A stretch of DNA of 64,000 nucleotides from Rhizophagus clarus (GCA_015698045.1 BLAL01000300.1:622501-686500); one strand, 5' to 3'. Shown: positions 49,782 through 63,361, numbered from the stretch's first letter. A program made the numbers and translations. The notes: generated by a model not told the origin, from the sequence alone.

Positions 49782-50534
49782 TAACAAATAATATTTGTAA
49801 ATTTTAAACAATTCCCTATAAGTAAGAATTATTTGAGTGTAACATCTCTGTAATTTTGATGATTTTGACGACTAATCCTTTAAAATTTTTGTCACAAACT
49901 AATTTAGTCTTATCCAAATTACAGAATGGTTTAAAGTGATTATTACATTCAACCAATTTAAATACCTTACTACAGCGCTTTGAACTTGTACAAAAACAAA
50001 CCTTAACCGGTTAGCAATAACAACCAGATGATTTATTTTATATTTTGTGATTTCGGAAATATTGTAATATCTGATACAAGATTTATTATAACCATTGCTA
50101 ATTATAAAATAACGTGATATCGAGTAAAATTAGTTATTGTACCAAAAAGAAGTTCTACTTATTTGAGAAAGGTGAGGCATAGGATTAGCTTCATGTTAAA
50201 GCTGAAACCCTACAAAAATGCAAAAAATAAAGAATATTTTTGGCAATGTCATCGAAAACTTATATTCTGAGCCAAAGTTGAAGGTTTCAGAGCCATTTTC
50301 CTACAAAAGATAAAAAGTTAAAAACCGTTTCTTAAAAAAGTTTCAAAATCGGTTTAAACCTACCTGGAAAGTTAATTATTTTTTTCGAATATTCATTTCA
50401 TTATTGCGTAGAAAATGTTAAAAATTTTTCTGAATTTCAACTTCGAAATTTTAAAGAAAAAATACTAAAATTCAAAAAAATTAAGCTTCAAAATTTTAAC
50501 TGATAATGTTTGCTGTAGCAGCAACTTTACAATT
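49782..50534. other. Intergenic DNA
   Basis: No gene seen. AT-rich, ending where the CCCA-rich repeat block begins. Confidence 0.45.
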
Positions 50535-52380
50535 TTTAATTATAAATATATAAATTCACAAATTCGACCAACAAACCCACAAAAACAAAACACACAATTA
50601 AATCCATCATTGGCACAAACCCATAAATGCGATCTACCCACAAGCCCATAAAAACAATCCTATAAATGTGACACAACAATAAATCCAAACCCACAGATCT
50701 AACGGAATGCCATGTGCCACACCGGCCTATATAACTCAACTTCAGAACAAAAAGCATTCAAGAAGATCACTAAAAATGCTATAAGAATGCTGTGCAAAAT
50801 CATAAAATAAATAAAACACATATAATATTAGATCAATACATTCAATCCACAAGTTCACACCAATCCACACAACCCACCTTTACATTTAAAAAATGTTAAA
50901 CCAGCCTTACTAGACATCCTCAAAGTCATCCTAAAAAACAATAAAAGACGTGATAACATTAGCTATTAATAATACTGTAATCATGCCACTTAAGCATTAT
51001 TTACTTTTCTGACTTATGTTTTATCCATCATTGATTAGGCTTTAGCAAATGTCTTTCACTTATATCCTTTTGTATATGCTCGCATGTTTGTGATATGCAA
51101 CCTCTCCCACTCATTACTGAAGTAGTTACCGTTGAAGGACATCATTGGGAATATTTCGTTCTAAGGTCTTTCACTTATAACCCTCCGTATACCAAGTGTA
51201 TTCGCAGGTTTGTGACATGCAACCATCAAAAGATGGGGGTGTGTTCGGTCTCTACCACAAGGGTAGAATTGCGAGGTATCTCTCCCCACTCACTACTGAA
51301 GTAGTTACCGCTGAAGGACATCATTGGGAATATTTTATTCAAGGCTTTTTACTTATATCCCTCCGTATACCAAGTGTGTTCGCAGGTTTGTGACATGCAA
51401 CCATCAAAGATAGAGGTGTGTTCTGTCTCTGCCATAAGGGAATTATTGCGAGGTATCTCTCCCACTCACTACTAAAGTGATTATCAAGTCCATTCATAAA
51501 TTCAACTAGCAAACTCACAAAAAACAAAACCCATAACCAAAACCACCTGGCACAAACCCATAAACATGATCCATCACAAACAAACCCACAAAACCGACCT
51601 ACAACCCATAGCCAATAAACCCACAAAGCCTGAAACATACCTATAAACACCACTCACAAACTCAAACCCACAAACCTAACAGTCCACACGCCCACACCAG
51701 CCTATACAACTCACTTTAAAAAAAGCGCTTGAGAAGTGTTGCTAATAGCTTCCTCCTCCTTTTTACTGAAAATGCTATTAAGAAATGCCGTGCAAAGTCA
51801 TCTTAAAAAAATAAAATAAACACACATAATATTAGATCAATACATCCAATCCAAAAATTCACATCAATCCACGCAACCCACCTTTACATCCAAGAAATGC
51901 TAAATCAGCCTTACTATTTATTCTTTATATTTTTACCGAAAAACGTCACAAGAAATACAATGTCGTTCTAAGAAACAATAAAAAGTGCAATAACATTAGC
52001 CATACAAACCACTCATCCACTTAAATATCGTTCTACAGATAGCAACAAACACATAAAACAAACCCAAACACAACCCACAAAACCCGACCCATAAACCCAT
52101 AAAATCAAACTCATAAAACCTGAATAAAAACAAACCCAAACCACAGATCTGACTCACGGACTCATAAACATAAACCACAAAACTAATTTACAAACCTATA
52201 AAAATCAACCCACTAAACTCGACACAAAACACATAGACACAAATTTACAATCATGCAAATACAAGCCTATAAACATAACCAAAATCCACAGATACAAACC
52301 CACAAAATCCCCATAAACCCATAAACCCATAAACCCGTAAAAACGAATACATAAACTCAAACTCGTAACCCTCTTTTTTT
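50535..52380. repeat. CCCA-rich degenerate repeat block with segmental duplication
   Basis: The plus strand is strongly C-poor in T-rich neighbours yet rich in words like acaaacccacaaa, cccataaa and aaacccaca over three clusters (50555-50700, 51500-51680, 52040-52375). The first and second clusters belong to a duplicated block: about 50540-50990 is similar to about 51490-52020, including the unique strings aatattagatcaatacat, caacccacctttacat and aacattagc. Frames found on the minus strand (Gly/Val/Phe-Trp-rich) are by-products of the repeat. Confidence 0.7.
51104..51480. repeat. Tandem repeat, period about 180 bp
   Basis: cactactgaagtagttacc-like units start at about 51104, 51283 and 51457 (third partial). 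Each unit also carries gacatcattgggaatatt, accaagtgt and ttcgcaggtttgtgacatgc. This array sits between the two copies of the larger duplicated block. Confidence 0.8.
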
Positions 52381-53608
52381 AGATGTTTTGTGGCACTTCT
52401 AATATTAGGTGACAGCGATCAAAGAAATTATATAAGCTGACCAGGTTTAACTTACCATGATGACGAAGGATACGTTCACAGTTGTTTTTCTTTTCACTAC
52501 TTCCGACTGTGAAAATATTCTTTAAGGGTTAATAATCCCTTTCTATCAACCTTCATCTAAATAAGTGATCGTAGGATAAAATATTCAAGTTGCGTAAAGA
52601 ATACAAGCCTGCAAAATACCCTTTTTTTATTGGAGTCCTTCAGGAGACTTCAAGAATATTTTCTGATACGAGAAGCGTATTTATATATCCTTACAATCCG
52701 ATAATCAGTTTCACATCATGAGGAGTTATGTGCATGAGTAAATTTTTTTTTCGTTTTTCTCATTATCAGTTTATTATATAATTGTAACTCCGTAATACAA
52801 GAAAGTATAATTTTGTTTGTTGCATATCTAAAAAGTATTTCGGAATTTAAATAATGCAGTACTAGGTGTTTGGAAAATTTTTTTATTTAACTAGAAATGG
52901 GATATTAATTTTTCCGAATTAGCTATTGTTTCAGGTTGCGGTAAATTTTTGGGTAATAACGTAACAAATATAATTCTCCGATTAATATTAATATAAAGAC
53001 TCGGGGTATCTCCCTTAATGAGATTGGCTAATTATTGTGATATTGTTCAACAATTGAAATAAAAAAATAAGTTTAAAGTATATACATTTGAAATCTAAAA
53101 TAACATTGCAGCCTTAAATAGTAATTATAAAGAAGTCTTTGACGTGAAAATAAAATATCGCAAAAATTGGCTTTTAATAACACAAGGCTCATAATTGTCG
53201 ATCGCATCTTTTTTGAAAATGGCTATAAAACTTTAATGAAGTTTAATTTTCATTATTTCAAATAAAGATTTTAATTTTCTTATTAGATTAAAAAGGTGAT
53301 TTATTTCATTTTTTTATTTCAGTTTTTTTTTTTGAGAATTGAATTTTTGAATTTTTTTTTCATATTTTATTAAGATTATTACGAAATATTTGTAGAATAT
53401 ATCTATATAAGGGAGATTTGATGTTCATACTGTAACGTGTGATGGAATTTATTTATTTATTTATTTATTTTATATTATATATATATATATATATAATGAA
53501 CATCGATTCGTAAGGAGGAAGGGAGGGCGAGATACTCCATCTTAGATTTAAGATTCGGATTCATCATTCCTACTCCTAAATCCATATTATTTTCAATTTT
53601 TTCTTTTT
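52381..53608. other. Intergenic DNA upstream of kelch copy 4
   Basis: No gene. Contains a ttta microsatellite running into an (AT)n tract at about 53451-53496. Confidence 0.5.
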
Positions 53609-54058
53609 ATGAAAAATAAAGATAATGTCACAAATTACCTAGTTTATATTACATTATGGTTTTTATTTCAATTATTAATTGAAATAAATTGCCAAACATC
53701 ACCTTATATGCAAAAACGACAAGAAGGACATACTGCTACGCTTATTTATAATAAATTATATATTTTGGGTGGTTTCTCACTTGATAATGCTGTAATAGAT
53801 TTTTTTTATATTGATTTTTCTGTCAAATTTAATACTAAAAATTTATTAATAAAAGATTTATCGAGTGTTAATACTGTTCCTTCCCATTTTGGTGCTGCGC
53901 CTGCAAGTGGAGGTGTTAATTCGTATGCGGAGGTGATGTAGGGTTATTTATTTATGCCTTTAATCCAGAAAATAATCATAGGATACTCCGATGATAACTG
54001 GTAAGCTCTTTTTATTCTAGAAAGTTCAACGGGGATTGTGGACTATAATGGAATGATG
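53609..54058 (+). pseudogene. Truncated kelch-family gene (copy 4)
   Basis: The first about 105 codons match the other copies (signal peptide YLVYITLWFLFQLLIEINCQ, then HTATLIYNKLYILGG, DLSSVNTVPSHFGAAP). A small deletion then shifts frame; in the new frame CGGDVGLFIYAFNPENN continues the propeller, followed by stops, and VDYNGMM is still readable before similarity ends abruptly near 54058. Exons 2-6 are absent. The following DNA is unrelated and GC-richer, so a breakpoint or insertion lies there. Dead. Confidence 0.85.
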
Positions 54059-55242
54059 ACTTAATCAAAACTACCTGCCAGAGTCAAAGAACGATAAAAC
54101 CTTACACTTGAATTCGTGACATAACGAATATAACAGACTACTTCATAAATTCGCCATGATGTACTATAACTAGCTATAATCCTTGATCATTAATAAATAA
54201 AATCTCTTTTATGCGCTAATGGTCTTATGTACGCAAATCCTGTTTGTGTCTCGTGACCGCCACAACTCCAAAATCGGCTATCTATTTTTCCGTACCGTTG
54301 TCCTGCCAGCTTTTCGGAATAATACGGAATTCTGTCGATCATCTGCTGTTGATCTGCCACCCAGAAATCACCTCATTGTTTCTTCTTAAACTCCCTTTTA
54401 TTTTTCCGCGAAAAGTTTTGTATATCGAATATTGCTACTAGATAAAGGGAATCCAGTAGTAGGTGGTACGTACAAGTAAATAGGTGAGAGATAGCACAAA
54501 TTGAGTACCTTATTTCCTTATTTCTTCGCTTTATTTATTAATTAATTCGCGATACTACCGCATTTTAAATAATTGTGTAAGTATGCAATTATCGTCTTTT
54601 TTTTTTTTTTTTTGTTTAATTGGTTTAGAAAATTAGAGTACGTTTTTTATTGCATTGTGTAACTGTTGAAAAAAAAACAATATAATTATATTATTAAAGC
54701 GACAAATTTATTTATTTTTTTTGATTATTTAGAACCGTGTATCACCATAATGATTAAGCCTCTGAGATGTCTAATTTTAAAATTCTGATATGGACTACTG
54801 GTTTAAGAAATGTTGAAATAAAAACACGAGTATTCATAAATTTTAATCAATAATAACAATTTAGATTGAAAAATTTCCTTATTTTATAAACTCATTCGCA
54901 TGAAAAAAGTGGGATGATATATTAAAAGAATGGAATGATATATTGAAAAAAAAAATAAGAAAGGATTTTTTTTATTTCATTTTACTTTTTTATTTTTTTC
55001 AATAAAAAAAATTTATTTTACGCCACAGCCTTTTGATGACCTATGGACGATCATTTCTCGATTAACTTTTTAAAATAAAATTTTTTCTTAAGATTATCTA
55101 TAATATGTTACACTTATTTTATTATATATAATACTGGACAAAACGAACCAAATTTTTATAATTTTTTGATTTTTAATGATTGTAAAACAATTATAAATAA
55201 ACTTTTCATTTATTAAATAATTAACAAATTAAACCTTAACAA
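54059..55242. other. Breakpoint region and channel-gene promoter
   Basis: 54235-54425 is clearly GC-richer than its neighbours. Its minus strand reads in one frame with stops (GWQINSR, then STEFRIIPKSWQDNGTEK at about 54280-54350), likely a dispersed repeat or decayed coding piece that may have caused the kelch 4 truncation. The rest is AT-rich with long T and A runs up to the channel gene start. Confidence 0.4.
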
Positions 55243-58200
55243 ATGAGCAAAAGTGAAACGAAAATCGTTATTGATTTCAATGATAACAATATTAATTGTT
55301 ACACTGAGAACGATACTGATGACAATATTAATGAACTAGTAAAGTCACATCAACCTATTACTTTGATAGAAATATCGCCAAATGGAAAATACCTCGTTAC
55401 TTATAGTAAAAATGATTTTTCAATTGTCGGTTGGAATGTTGATGAGAGTTCACTTGAACCATACCAAAAACTTAGATTAAGTAATGAAATAGACAAAATA
55501 TGTGTTTCCGATGATAAGATACTTGTGTGTCTTTATCATGATAAAGTTGATGCACGTTATATTATAGAAGGTAAGCAATAATTATCGATCGCCCTTATAA
55601 ATTTATGCATTTAAAATGATGATATTTTGGCTAATTACGATAATAATTAATTATAATTAAATAGGAATATATGATATGGAGCAAAAGAACCTTAAAATTA
55701 TATTAAATTTTAACTCTCCCTATTGTAATTATTGTATCTTTAACTTAAAAGGTGAATTTATACTATGTTGTGATGATAAAATTTATATTTACTCCAAGCA
55801 AATTAAAAATAACACATGGAAATGTAAAAGAATCTATATGATACCGGAAGATCATAAATTGATTGGCATATCAAAATATGATAAACTTTACTTATCTTCA
55901 GACAATACCATTTATGAATCTAATATTATTATTACAGAAAAAATTATAAAAGAAAAAATTATAAAAATATTTGGTAGTGACGAGAAGATTAATAATAAGG
56001 TACTGTAATAAAATGTATTTTCGAATCAATTTGAAACTTCTTATAATAATTATTGTTTATCTATTACACGTTTCAAATCAGGCAAGAATATCCAATAATG
56101 AGATGTTTATTTGTATAAGAATAAATAATAAAATTATAATTTTTTCGAATGAATTAGAAATCCCCATTGTTTCTTTAGATATCATCAATAATGGTAATTT
56201 AAAATTATGTAATATAATTAAACTTTATTATTACAATATAATACTAATTAAGTATTTCATTTGTTTGACGTTAGATACTCAACTATATAATCTTATACAT
56301 CATACTGGCTTAATTTCTTTATTACTTCCTTTAATAAATGATAGTATTATTATGGAAAATTGTTGGAATGAATTTTTACACCCTTTAAATGAGAATGATC
56401 AGCTATCAAAAGAATATCAGACTGAAAGTTTCTCACTTAACATTCGAACTACAACCGAATATGCATTTGGAATTCTAGATGGGAATATTTGGATGATTAA
56501 ACTTGAGAAAATTTTAGCAAAAATGGTTTTAACTCATGAAGATTATGATGATGGTGATATTGAAAATTGGTACTTTGACGATAATTTAAAGATCAATAAA
56601 ACATATGATCACTTAAATATTCTCTTATTCAATTCATATCTATATAAAGATACTATCCATACATTATTTAATGATGTCATAGATCGTAACCGTGAATATA
56701 AATCAGAATTGATTCACACTCACAATTTAATTAAATGGGTAATTAATATTCAAAATGGAGATAAATTTATGCTGAAAGTTTTTAAAAAAATTAATGTCAA
56801 TAGTCAATGGGACGAACCTGAATTAATTTGCACAAGAGTTGAAAAGTTAAATTTAAATGATCAGGATCATATAAAACTATTGGGAATTAAGTCACATGAT
56901 GACAATAATATCATTGTATTGACAACAAAAGGTCTTTTTATTTATCATTTTAATGAAAACAATAAGTCCATTTCTCTAAATTATTATTGTTATTTTGAGA
57001 TCAATCAATTAGTAGAATTTAAAGAAAAATTTTTAGAGCCTACTTTACCGGTATCAAATTATGATAGTTTCAAACATTGTAATGAATGGGTTTCATATGT
57101 AAAGAATGATAAGGAGAGTCTTTTAAAACATGGTGGTGCATTACTAACATTTGGAATTAAAGAACATAAATTAGATTTAATGGAAGATATCTACAAAAAG
57201 TGCATAAATTATTTTAAAGAAGATTCAAGAAATAATATTATGTTTTTAAGCATTATTACTTCTACAATGCCATTATTAAATAAATATTATCCAGGGTATA
57301 TTTCAAGATATTCATCAGGAACAACTATGATTATAGATAATATGGAATATAAGAACAACAAATTACATCTCTATCCCTTTTTTCATCATTCTCAAATAAT
57401 ATCCAGTTCATGGGAAAAATATGATTTGATTTTTTATATTTTTAATTACATAAAAAATGAGTTAAAATCTTTAAATAGAAACTCACCATCAATCATTCTT
57501 ATGAATCCTTATATTAAGTTTATTAATTATCCACAAGAATATAAGTGGTATGAGGAATTAATTAAGCCTCAGCCTAGTCCATTTGTTGAAACAATAAATG
57601 AAGATATTTATAAGACATGGAGTGGAGAATCATTAATTAATTTTAAATGGAATACTTATGGAAAATATTATTACTTCACAATTTGGACTTGTTTTACAAT
57701 TTTACTTGGATTCTTTACTGCTGCAGTAGCGACTCCTCAACAAAATATTGATGAAAATGCTCGAAAACTGTTTCTGATTATTACATTTGTACTTGGAATC
57801 ATTCTTCTTAACTATGAAGTTCGTCAGTTTATTTATAATCCTAAAAAATGGGTATTTGATTTATCAGGATTGCATTTTTCTGATTTATTTGGTATATATA
57901 TTGTTTATTTTAATCATTTTATAATATGTTTATAAAAATTCACTAATTATGTTATTTAATATTACAGATGTATTTGTGTATTCTCTTTCAATTTTTACTT
58001 CAATTTATTGGTTATTAACAAATAATAGGAATATTCCCTTACTTACCTTTACATGCTTATTCTTATATTTAAAATTTTTATTATTTTTGAGAATAGTTGA
58101 ATCATTTGGTATATTTTTTGCTATAATTCTTATTGTCTGGCAACAGATGATCGGTCTTTTAATGATAATGTTCATCATTACAATTGGATTTGCACATGCA

Positions 58201-59083
58201 TTTTATATACTTTTATCACCAGAAGATTTCTCTTTTAATGAACCTACAAATAATAATGATCCAAATAATCCTTGGAATTTGATTCCTACTTATAATCATG
58301 TATTTGAAAATGGAACTATTGATCACAATCCATTTATGGTTCAACCACCTGATGAAAATACAAACATGTTTGTAAATTTTAGTTCTTCTATTTTCGCAAC
58401 GTATAAATTCTTAACAGGTATATATAAATAAATTCACTTTAATATTCAGTTTTATAAGAGAATATTTTAACAAATTATATTTATCATAGGTGATCCAAGC
58501 GTATTGTCCAATTGGCAATATAATAACAATCTATCACTTGAAGTAATGTATATCACATTTTCATCCGTTATGGCTATATATATTATGAATTTGTTTATTG
58601 GATTATTAAGTAATGCAATTGAAGGTGTTGATTTTAGGGTTTTATATCTTATATATAAGGCAGAGGTATTAATATCATCTTTGTTTAACATAAAGTAATG
58701 TTATAAAAGTTCTAAAGTTTTTTAATTATCTCATAGGTTCTAGCTGAAATTGAATTATTTTATCTATTACCATGTCAAAGACGTTGGAAAACATGGTTTC
58801 CTGAAGTATTGTGAGTAACTTTAAAAATTTATTTTATAAAAAACAAAATTAATTTATGTTCATATTATTTATATAAATTTATTTCTTCAGATATTATTAT
58901 GCCGATATTGATAAGGTTTATGCAAAAGTTAAAGAAATGGTAGATAAAGATGAATGGAAAGTTGATGAATTCTCAGAACTAAAAAAAGATTTATTAATTA
59001 AACTCAATATTCAACCCGTTGATGTGAATTCCTTGCAGAAATTATCAAAGGAAATAGAAGATATATATCAGAGAATTCTTTAA
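55243..59083 (+). CDS. TRP-like ion channel protein with WD-like N-terminus
   Basis: Proposed exons: 55243-55570, 55665-55999, 56082-56193, 56275-57891, 57968-58417, 58490-58665, 58737-58810, 58891-59083, giving 1094 residues. The 81-bp intron 56194-56274 is in frame and could also be retained (1121 residues); I favour removal because its translation is low-complexity. The N-terminal part has WD-like blades (ITLIEISPNGKYLVTYSK, then IVGWNVDE). The C-terminal third is an ion-transport domain: helices near 723-745 (FTIWTCFTILLGFFTAA), 756-774, 799 onwards, two more around RIVESFGIFFAIILIVW and MIGLLMIMFIITIGFA, a pore-loop candidate FATYKFLTGD, and a last helix IMNLFIGLLSNAIE. The order S1-S5, pore, S6 resembles TRP channels and a family common in Rhizophagus. 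A charged helix (about the last 50 residues) follows. Likely a plasma-membrane or organelle cation channel; ion and gating unknown. Confidence 0.82.
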
Positions 59084-59297
59084 GCTAGTAAAAATTAGCA
59101 ATTTATATTTAATACAATAACTAAATTATTTTAAAATTAATCAAATCATAGAGTATTATCTTTGTGAGATGGGGTGATTTGTAATAAATTTCATTAACGT
59201 ATTTGGTTAGTTATAACAATTTATAATAAAATATATTGTTTTAAATTTTATTAAGTTTATAAATGCTCAAAGGATGAAATGGTAAAAGTTCAGTAAA

Positions 59298-59395
59298 AAT
59301 AATAGTTATAATCATGGACAGGAATCTATAATATTAATGATAAACCGTTTTCATAGCAATTGTACAGAGCTTGGAACAAGAGAATATAACTAATA
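59298..59395 (+). pseudogene. Kelch-family tail relic
   Basis: Reads NSYNHGQES at 59301-59327 and then degenerates. At DNA level it resembles the tail of kelch copy 3 (aattacaatcatggacagga there, agttataatcatggacagga here) and continues with traces of the coiled-coil region (gtacagagcttggaacaaga). No other exon is near. It sits 215 bp after the channel gene stop. Confidence 0.6.
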
Positions 59396-60289
59396 ATAAA
59401 CACTTAACTAGAGAAAATAAAATATAATAATTATAATAGTTTACAATGTTGAATAATTATTTATTTAAAAATTATTACATTATATCATCATTAAAAGCGA
59501 TTAATTTGATTAAACAGTCAGTAATATAGATAACCTTTCTGACGATCAGGTTCTTTTAAACTGAAGATATTAGTATATTTACTTTAAAAATATAGAAAAT
59601 TTTGAATTATGGAATGATTTCCACTTTATCTGAACAAAAAACACAAACTGATTAAATTTACATCAAATTTTAGTAAAATTTTACTTCTATTTATTCTATT
59701 TATAAACTTAAGTTTAATACCGGTTCAAAGTTCTGTGATCAGTTGTATAGGAAACCGCAACGCCGATCATTTGCGAATTGAGAAATTTTTTTTGTGTAAA
59801 ACGCGTAAAACGCGTAAAAATCTTACATAATATTATATAATATTAATAACTATGACTCATTTTTAATTTAAAGACTTTCCTATGATAAGAAACTTCTTAT
59901 AAAAACTGCTACTCTATTATTTTCCTAAATTTTTTTTTCAAAACATTTTGTTTTCAGAGAAAAAATTTTTCATCTTACTTTTTTCAAAATATTTATTATT
60001 CTCTTTGAAAAAGCTTTTATCTTTTTTCAAAAACATTTTTTTATAATTTTTGACTTCATTTTTATTTTTTGTTTGAAAATATAAATTATCAAAATCTAAA
60101 ATATCTTCAACAGTCTTTGAACTTGTTTTTATTTACATAGAACACCTTAAGATACTAAAATACTAGTTAAAAGTTTTTTTCTAGGGTGGATATTTTGTTT
60201 TTTTTTTTATTTCAAGCATTTAAATTTTACCCAAATATATTGATATATATATATATATATATGAACTTTTATCATTTTGGTAAGTGGAA
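59396..60289. other. AT-rich intergenic DNA
   Basis: No gene. Contains acgcgtaaa repeated twice (about 59800-59817), T/A-rich runs with ttttcaaaa repeats (59930-60060), and an (AT)n tract at 60240-60261 next to the SINE-like element. Confidence 0.45.
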
Positions 60290-60640
60290 TTGACTAAGCT
60301 GGGATGTATAAGGGAGTTGTGCACCTAGTGTGCTTTGGTTATCCTCCTCTTCAGATAGTCTGGTTAACTTAATGAGATTGATTTAAAGTGAGTCACAAAT
60401 ATCTCAAGCTATGTCGCAGACTTCTGTATGTGGGGCCCGTATCCCTTTGGTGGGTGGGTCCCATGTCTTATTATCAATTGACAGTACCTCTGCACGAGTT
60501 TGACCACTCACGATATATCGTTAATGTCAGTTGATGGTGGGCATGGGGGCTTGAACTTGTCATTTTTGCAAAGCTTACTTAGAGTACTCGAGTCTTCTAA
60601 CCATATACTTTATATTTTTAGGTTCCACTGTTTTCACATC
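60290..60640 (-). mobile_element. tRNA-derived SINE-like element
   Basis: Read on the minus strand, a head of tRNA size (about 60615-60540) has an A-box-like ggttagaagactcgag (60605-60588 region) and a B-box-like agttcaagcccc (60557-60546), about 45 bases apart as in a tRNA gene. A GC-richer body of about 230 bp follows, unlike the surrounding AT-rich DNA, and the 3' side lies next to the (AT)n tract. No intact cloverleaf or anticodon stem is convincing, so this is a decayed tRNA-like promoter and not a functional tRNA. Confidence 0.45.
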
Positions 60641-63330
60641 TTTAAACATATGGCATAAAATTACAAATGGTCAATTGTTTTAAAGGTTTCATCGCTTAAT
60701 TAACCGTATGGTAATTTGAAAAATTGTAACTTATTTTCATTTACTTGTTACATAGTCAACACTCTTTTTATGTATCAGTAAAAAGATTTTACTGTAATAA
60801 TAATGAGAAAAGAGTTATTATTGTATTTTCAAGTAGATGTGGATTTAATACCAGGGTTATTATATATTTATAGGTTATTACATTATATTAAAGTTTAATT
60901 GAATTGCTGAATGTAATTTAGAAAATAATTACTTTAAATCAAACTGTAATTTAGATAAGTTTGAAAAATTAATTATTCTAATGCACATTTTATAATTCTT
61001 AATTGTTAGCATTTTGATAGGATACGTTAAATTCCAACTAACATTATTTTAAATAGAAGTGCAACAATTCACAAAACGGTTCATAATGTGAAACTATATT
61101 TTTGGTTGCCAAAAAAAATTACACTATGATAAACAAACTAATTTAATTGTAGATTTCGTGTAAATAAATATAATTTTGTAATATTAATATTTTGTATTTT
61201 TACTTTTATGATTAATCTTCTCTCCTATTGCTATAACAAGAGAAATAACGAAACATTAATACTATAGGTTAATACAAAATTACAAATTCCCTTCGTTTAT
61301 TTTATGACCGAGCTTTTTCATAATAATAAAAATTTCGTTACCAACAAATCGATAATTTCTAATAGGTAAATGTCCTTTATGGAAGCTACAATATATATGA
61401 AGATGTAAATGGCCTTTATTATATGTATAGTAGCTAATAAAAGTATAATAGGATAAAGTAGTAGTAATGTTTTGTCATTATGTCCAATGATTATTTTATT
61501 AAAAGAAATGTAGAAAATAAAATAAATAAATAAATGTGTTATTATATCTTTTATAAACAGATTCTTAGGAAATCAGAAAATTAAAATTATATACCAAATA
61601 TTAACCTAACATTTAAAGTTAATACCTTTTTATAAGCTTGTATTGTAAAACATGCTTATTGACCTAATAATACTGATTTTTTAACAAACAAATACACGTA
61701 ATACTGTACATTGGAGTTAGTAGTCAGTAAACTTTCATGTAAAGGATCGAGCAATCGATCGACTCGACCAAACTCGATCAAATTCACTTTGCGTAGAATT
61801 GACCAAAATAATCGTGTATTTATACAGGTCAAATAAATTTCATTGCCTTTTTAGAACTGAATATAATTTCATCTTAGAATCTTTATAGTATAGGGCTATA
61901 GGCTACATGAGTTATCCAAAGTTAATTATTATAAAAAATATCCTATTGTTTTCTGTGAACTCTTATTTATATATTAAGAAATCTCGTACCTATGGAACTT
62001 TTAATTAGATATAAGGGTCGACTAACATTTAATATGTAAAATCATTATTTTAACCACCATAAGAAATAACAGATATACTGTGAAAAATTTTTAACAAATA
62101 TAATCTTATCTTAAAAAAAATTTAAATGATCGAAACAAAAAGATTTTTGCATGGCCGTACATTTTGATAATACTGTAAATTGTTTAAACGCGAGAAATTT
62201 ATCGTAAAAACTTCTTATTTTGACTTTCAAAACTTATTCCAGAAAGACTGTCAAAGTATATCATTATAAAATGATACTACGTATATGAAGTGATTCACGT
62301 GATTAATAATAAAATGAATACGAGGTATAAAGTTACAACGCAATTTTTAGTTCTTTTTTTTTGAATTTTGATTTATACTCCGCCTCTCTATGACTAAGCT
62401 GCAGTATTTAAATTCGTTTAATTAAAATAAACTTATTTTGTATGTTTATAATTATTATAAATAAGCTCTTCTGATTAATGATTTATGTTTGTTGCATTCA
62501 CTTGACTTTATATAATTTGTCGATGTCACGCGGTGGATTTTTCAAAAATAGTCACTTTCATGGTTAGATTCTGATGGATGTGATTTGATATCATTTAAGA
62601 CTGTGAATTTTACTAATAAAATAAACACAATATTGCGCCACAATCAAAAACTGAACGCAACACACACCAGTGCTTTTATCAAATCTAGAAATATTCCATA
62701 TTTCTTTTCTTTTTTCAATCACTAAACGGAACACTTTATTATTAATTTATCATATGGTAAAGCAAAGTACAAATAATAAAGCCTGGCGCATTATCCGCCA
62801 TACTTTTTAGCTTATGTCAAAAAAAAAGAAAAAAAAAAAAATTACAACTAACTATTTATACGAAATAGTTTTATCCGATATCTTTTTATTTGTGTGGAAA
62901 GTTGATTATTGAAACGATTATGAAACAAATTCGTGACAATGTTTTGTTTTTATTATTACGTTGTGTAAAATTTCTACTGTATTACAAATTGCCTATTCTG
63001 ATCGGTGATACTAGTAATATTAAGCAAGATCGATATGACACAAACTGTAGTAATTGTGAAACATTGCATTGTCTTAACCTTTTTAATTCAAAATGTTGAT
63101 CGCATGTGTCATACGTACTGTACGTACGTATTCTAGCCGAAGTAACACAGTGATGAATGAAATGACCACAAAAGTTTTAAGATCTTATAGCGCCACTGTT
63201 ATAAAGTTTTTAACTTTTAGTGCAAAAACTCAAGAAACTCAAGAATTTTAGAATGTTACACAAATTGCATCATTAAATATAACTTATTTACTTGTAACCT
63301 TTTTTTTTTTTTTTTTGTTGAAAAATATAA

Positions 63331-63361
<31 letters not shown>

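Noticed and set aside
51095..51653. ORFs on both strands in the 180-bp tandem array
   Set aside because: They cross repeat units and have no consistent frame between units.
50535..52380. Telomere or subtelomere call for the CCCA-rich block
   Set aside because: The words are degenerate and do not form a canonical telomere repeat, and genes continue on both sides.
55971..56081. Alternative start of the channel protein within this stretch
   Set aside because: The upstream exons 55243-55570 and 55665-55999 splice in frame to 56082 and carry WD-like sequence, so this stretch is better explained as intron.
62890..63099. 69-codon ORF upstream of kelch copy 5
   Set aside because: Shares strings with non-coding upstream DNA of other kelch genes; not protein-like.
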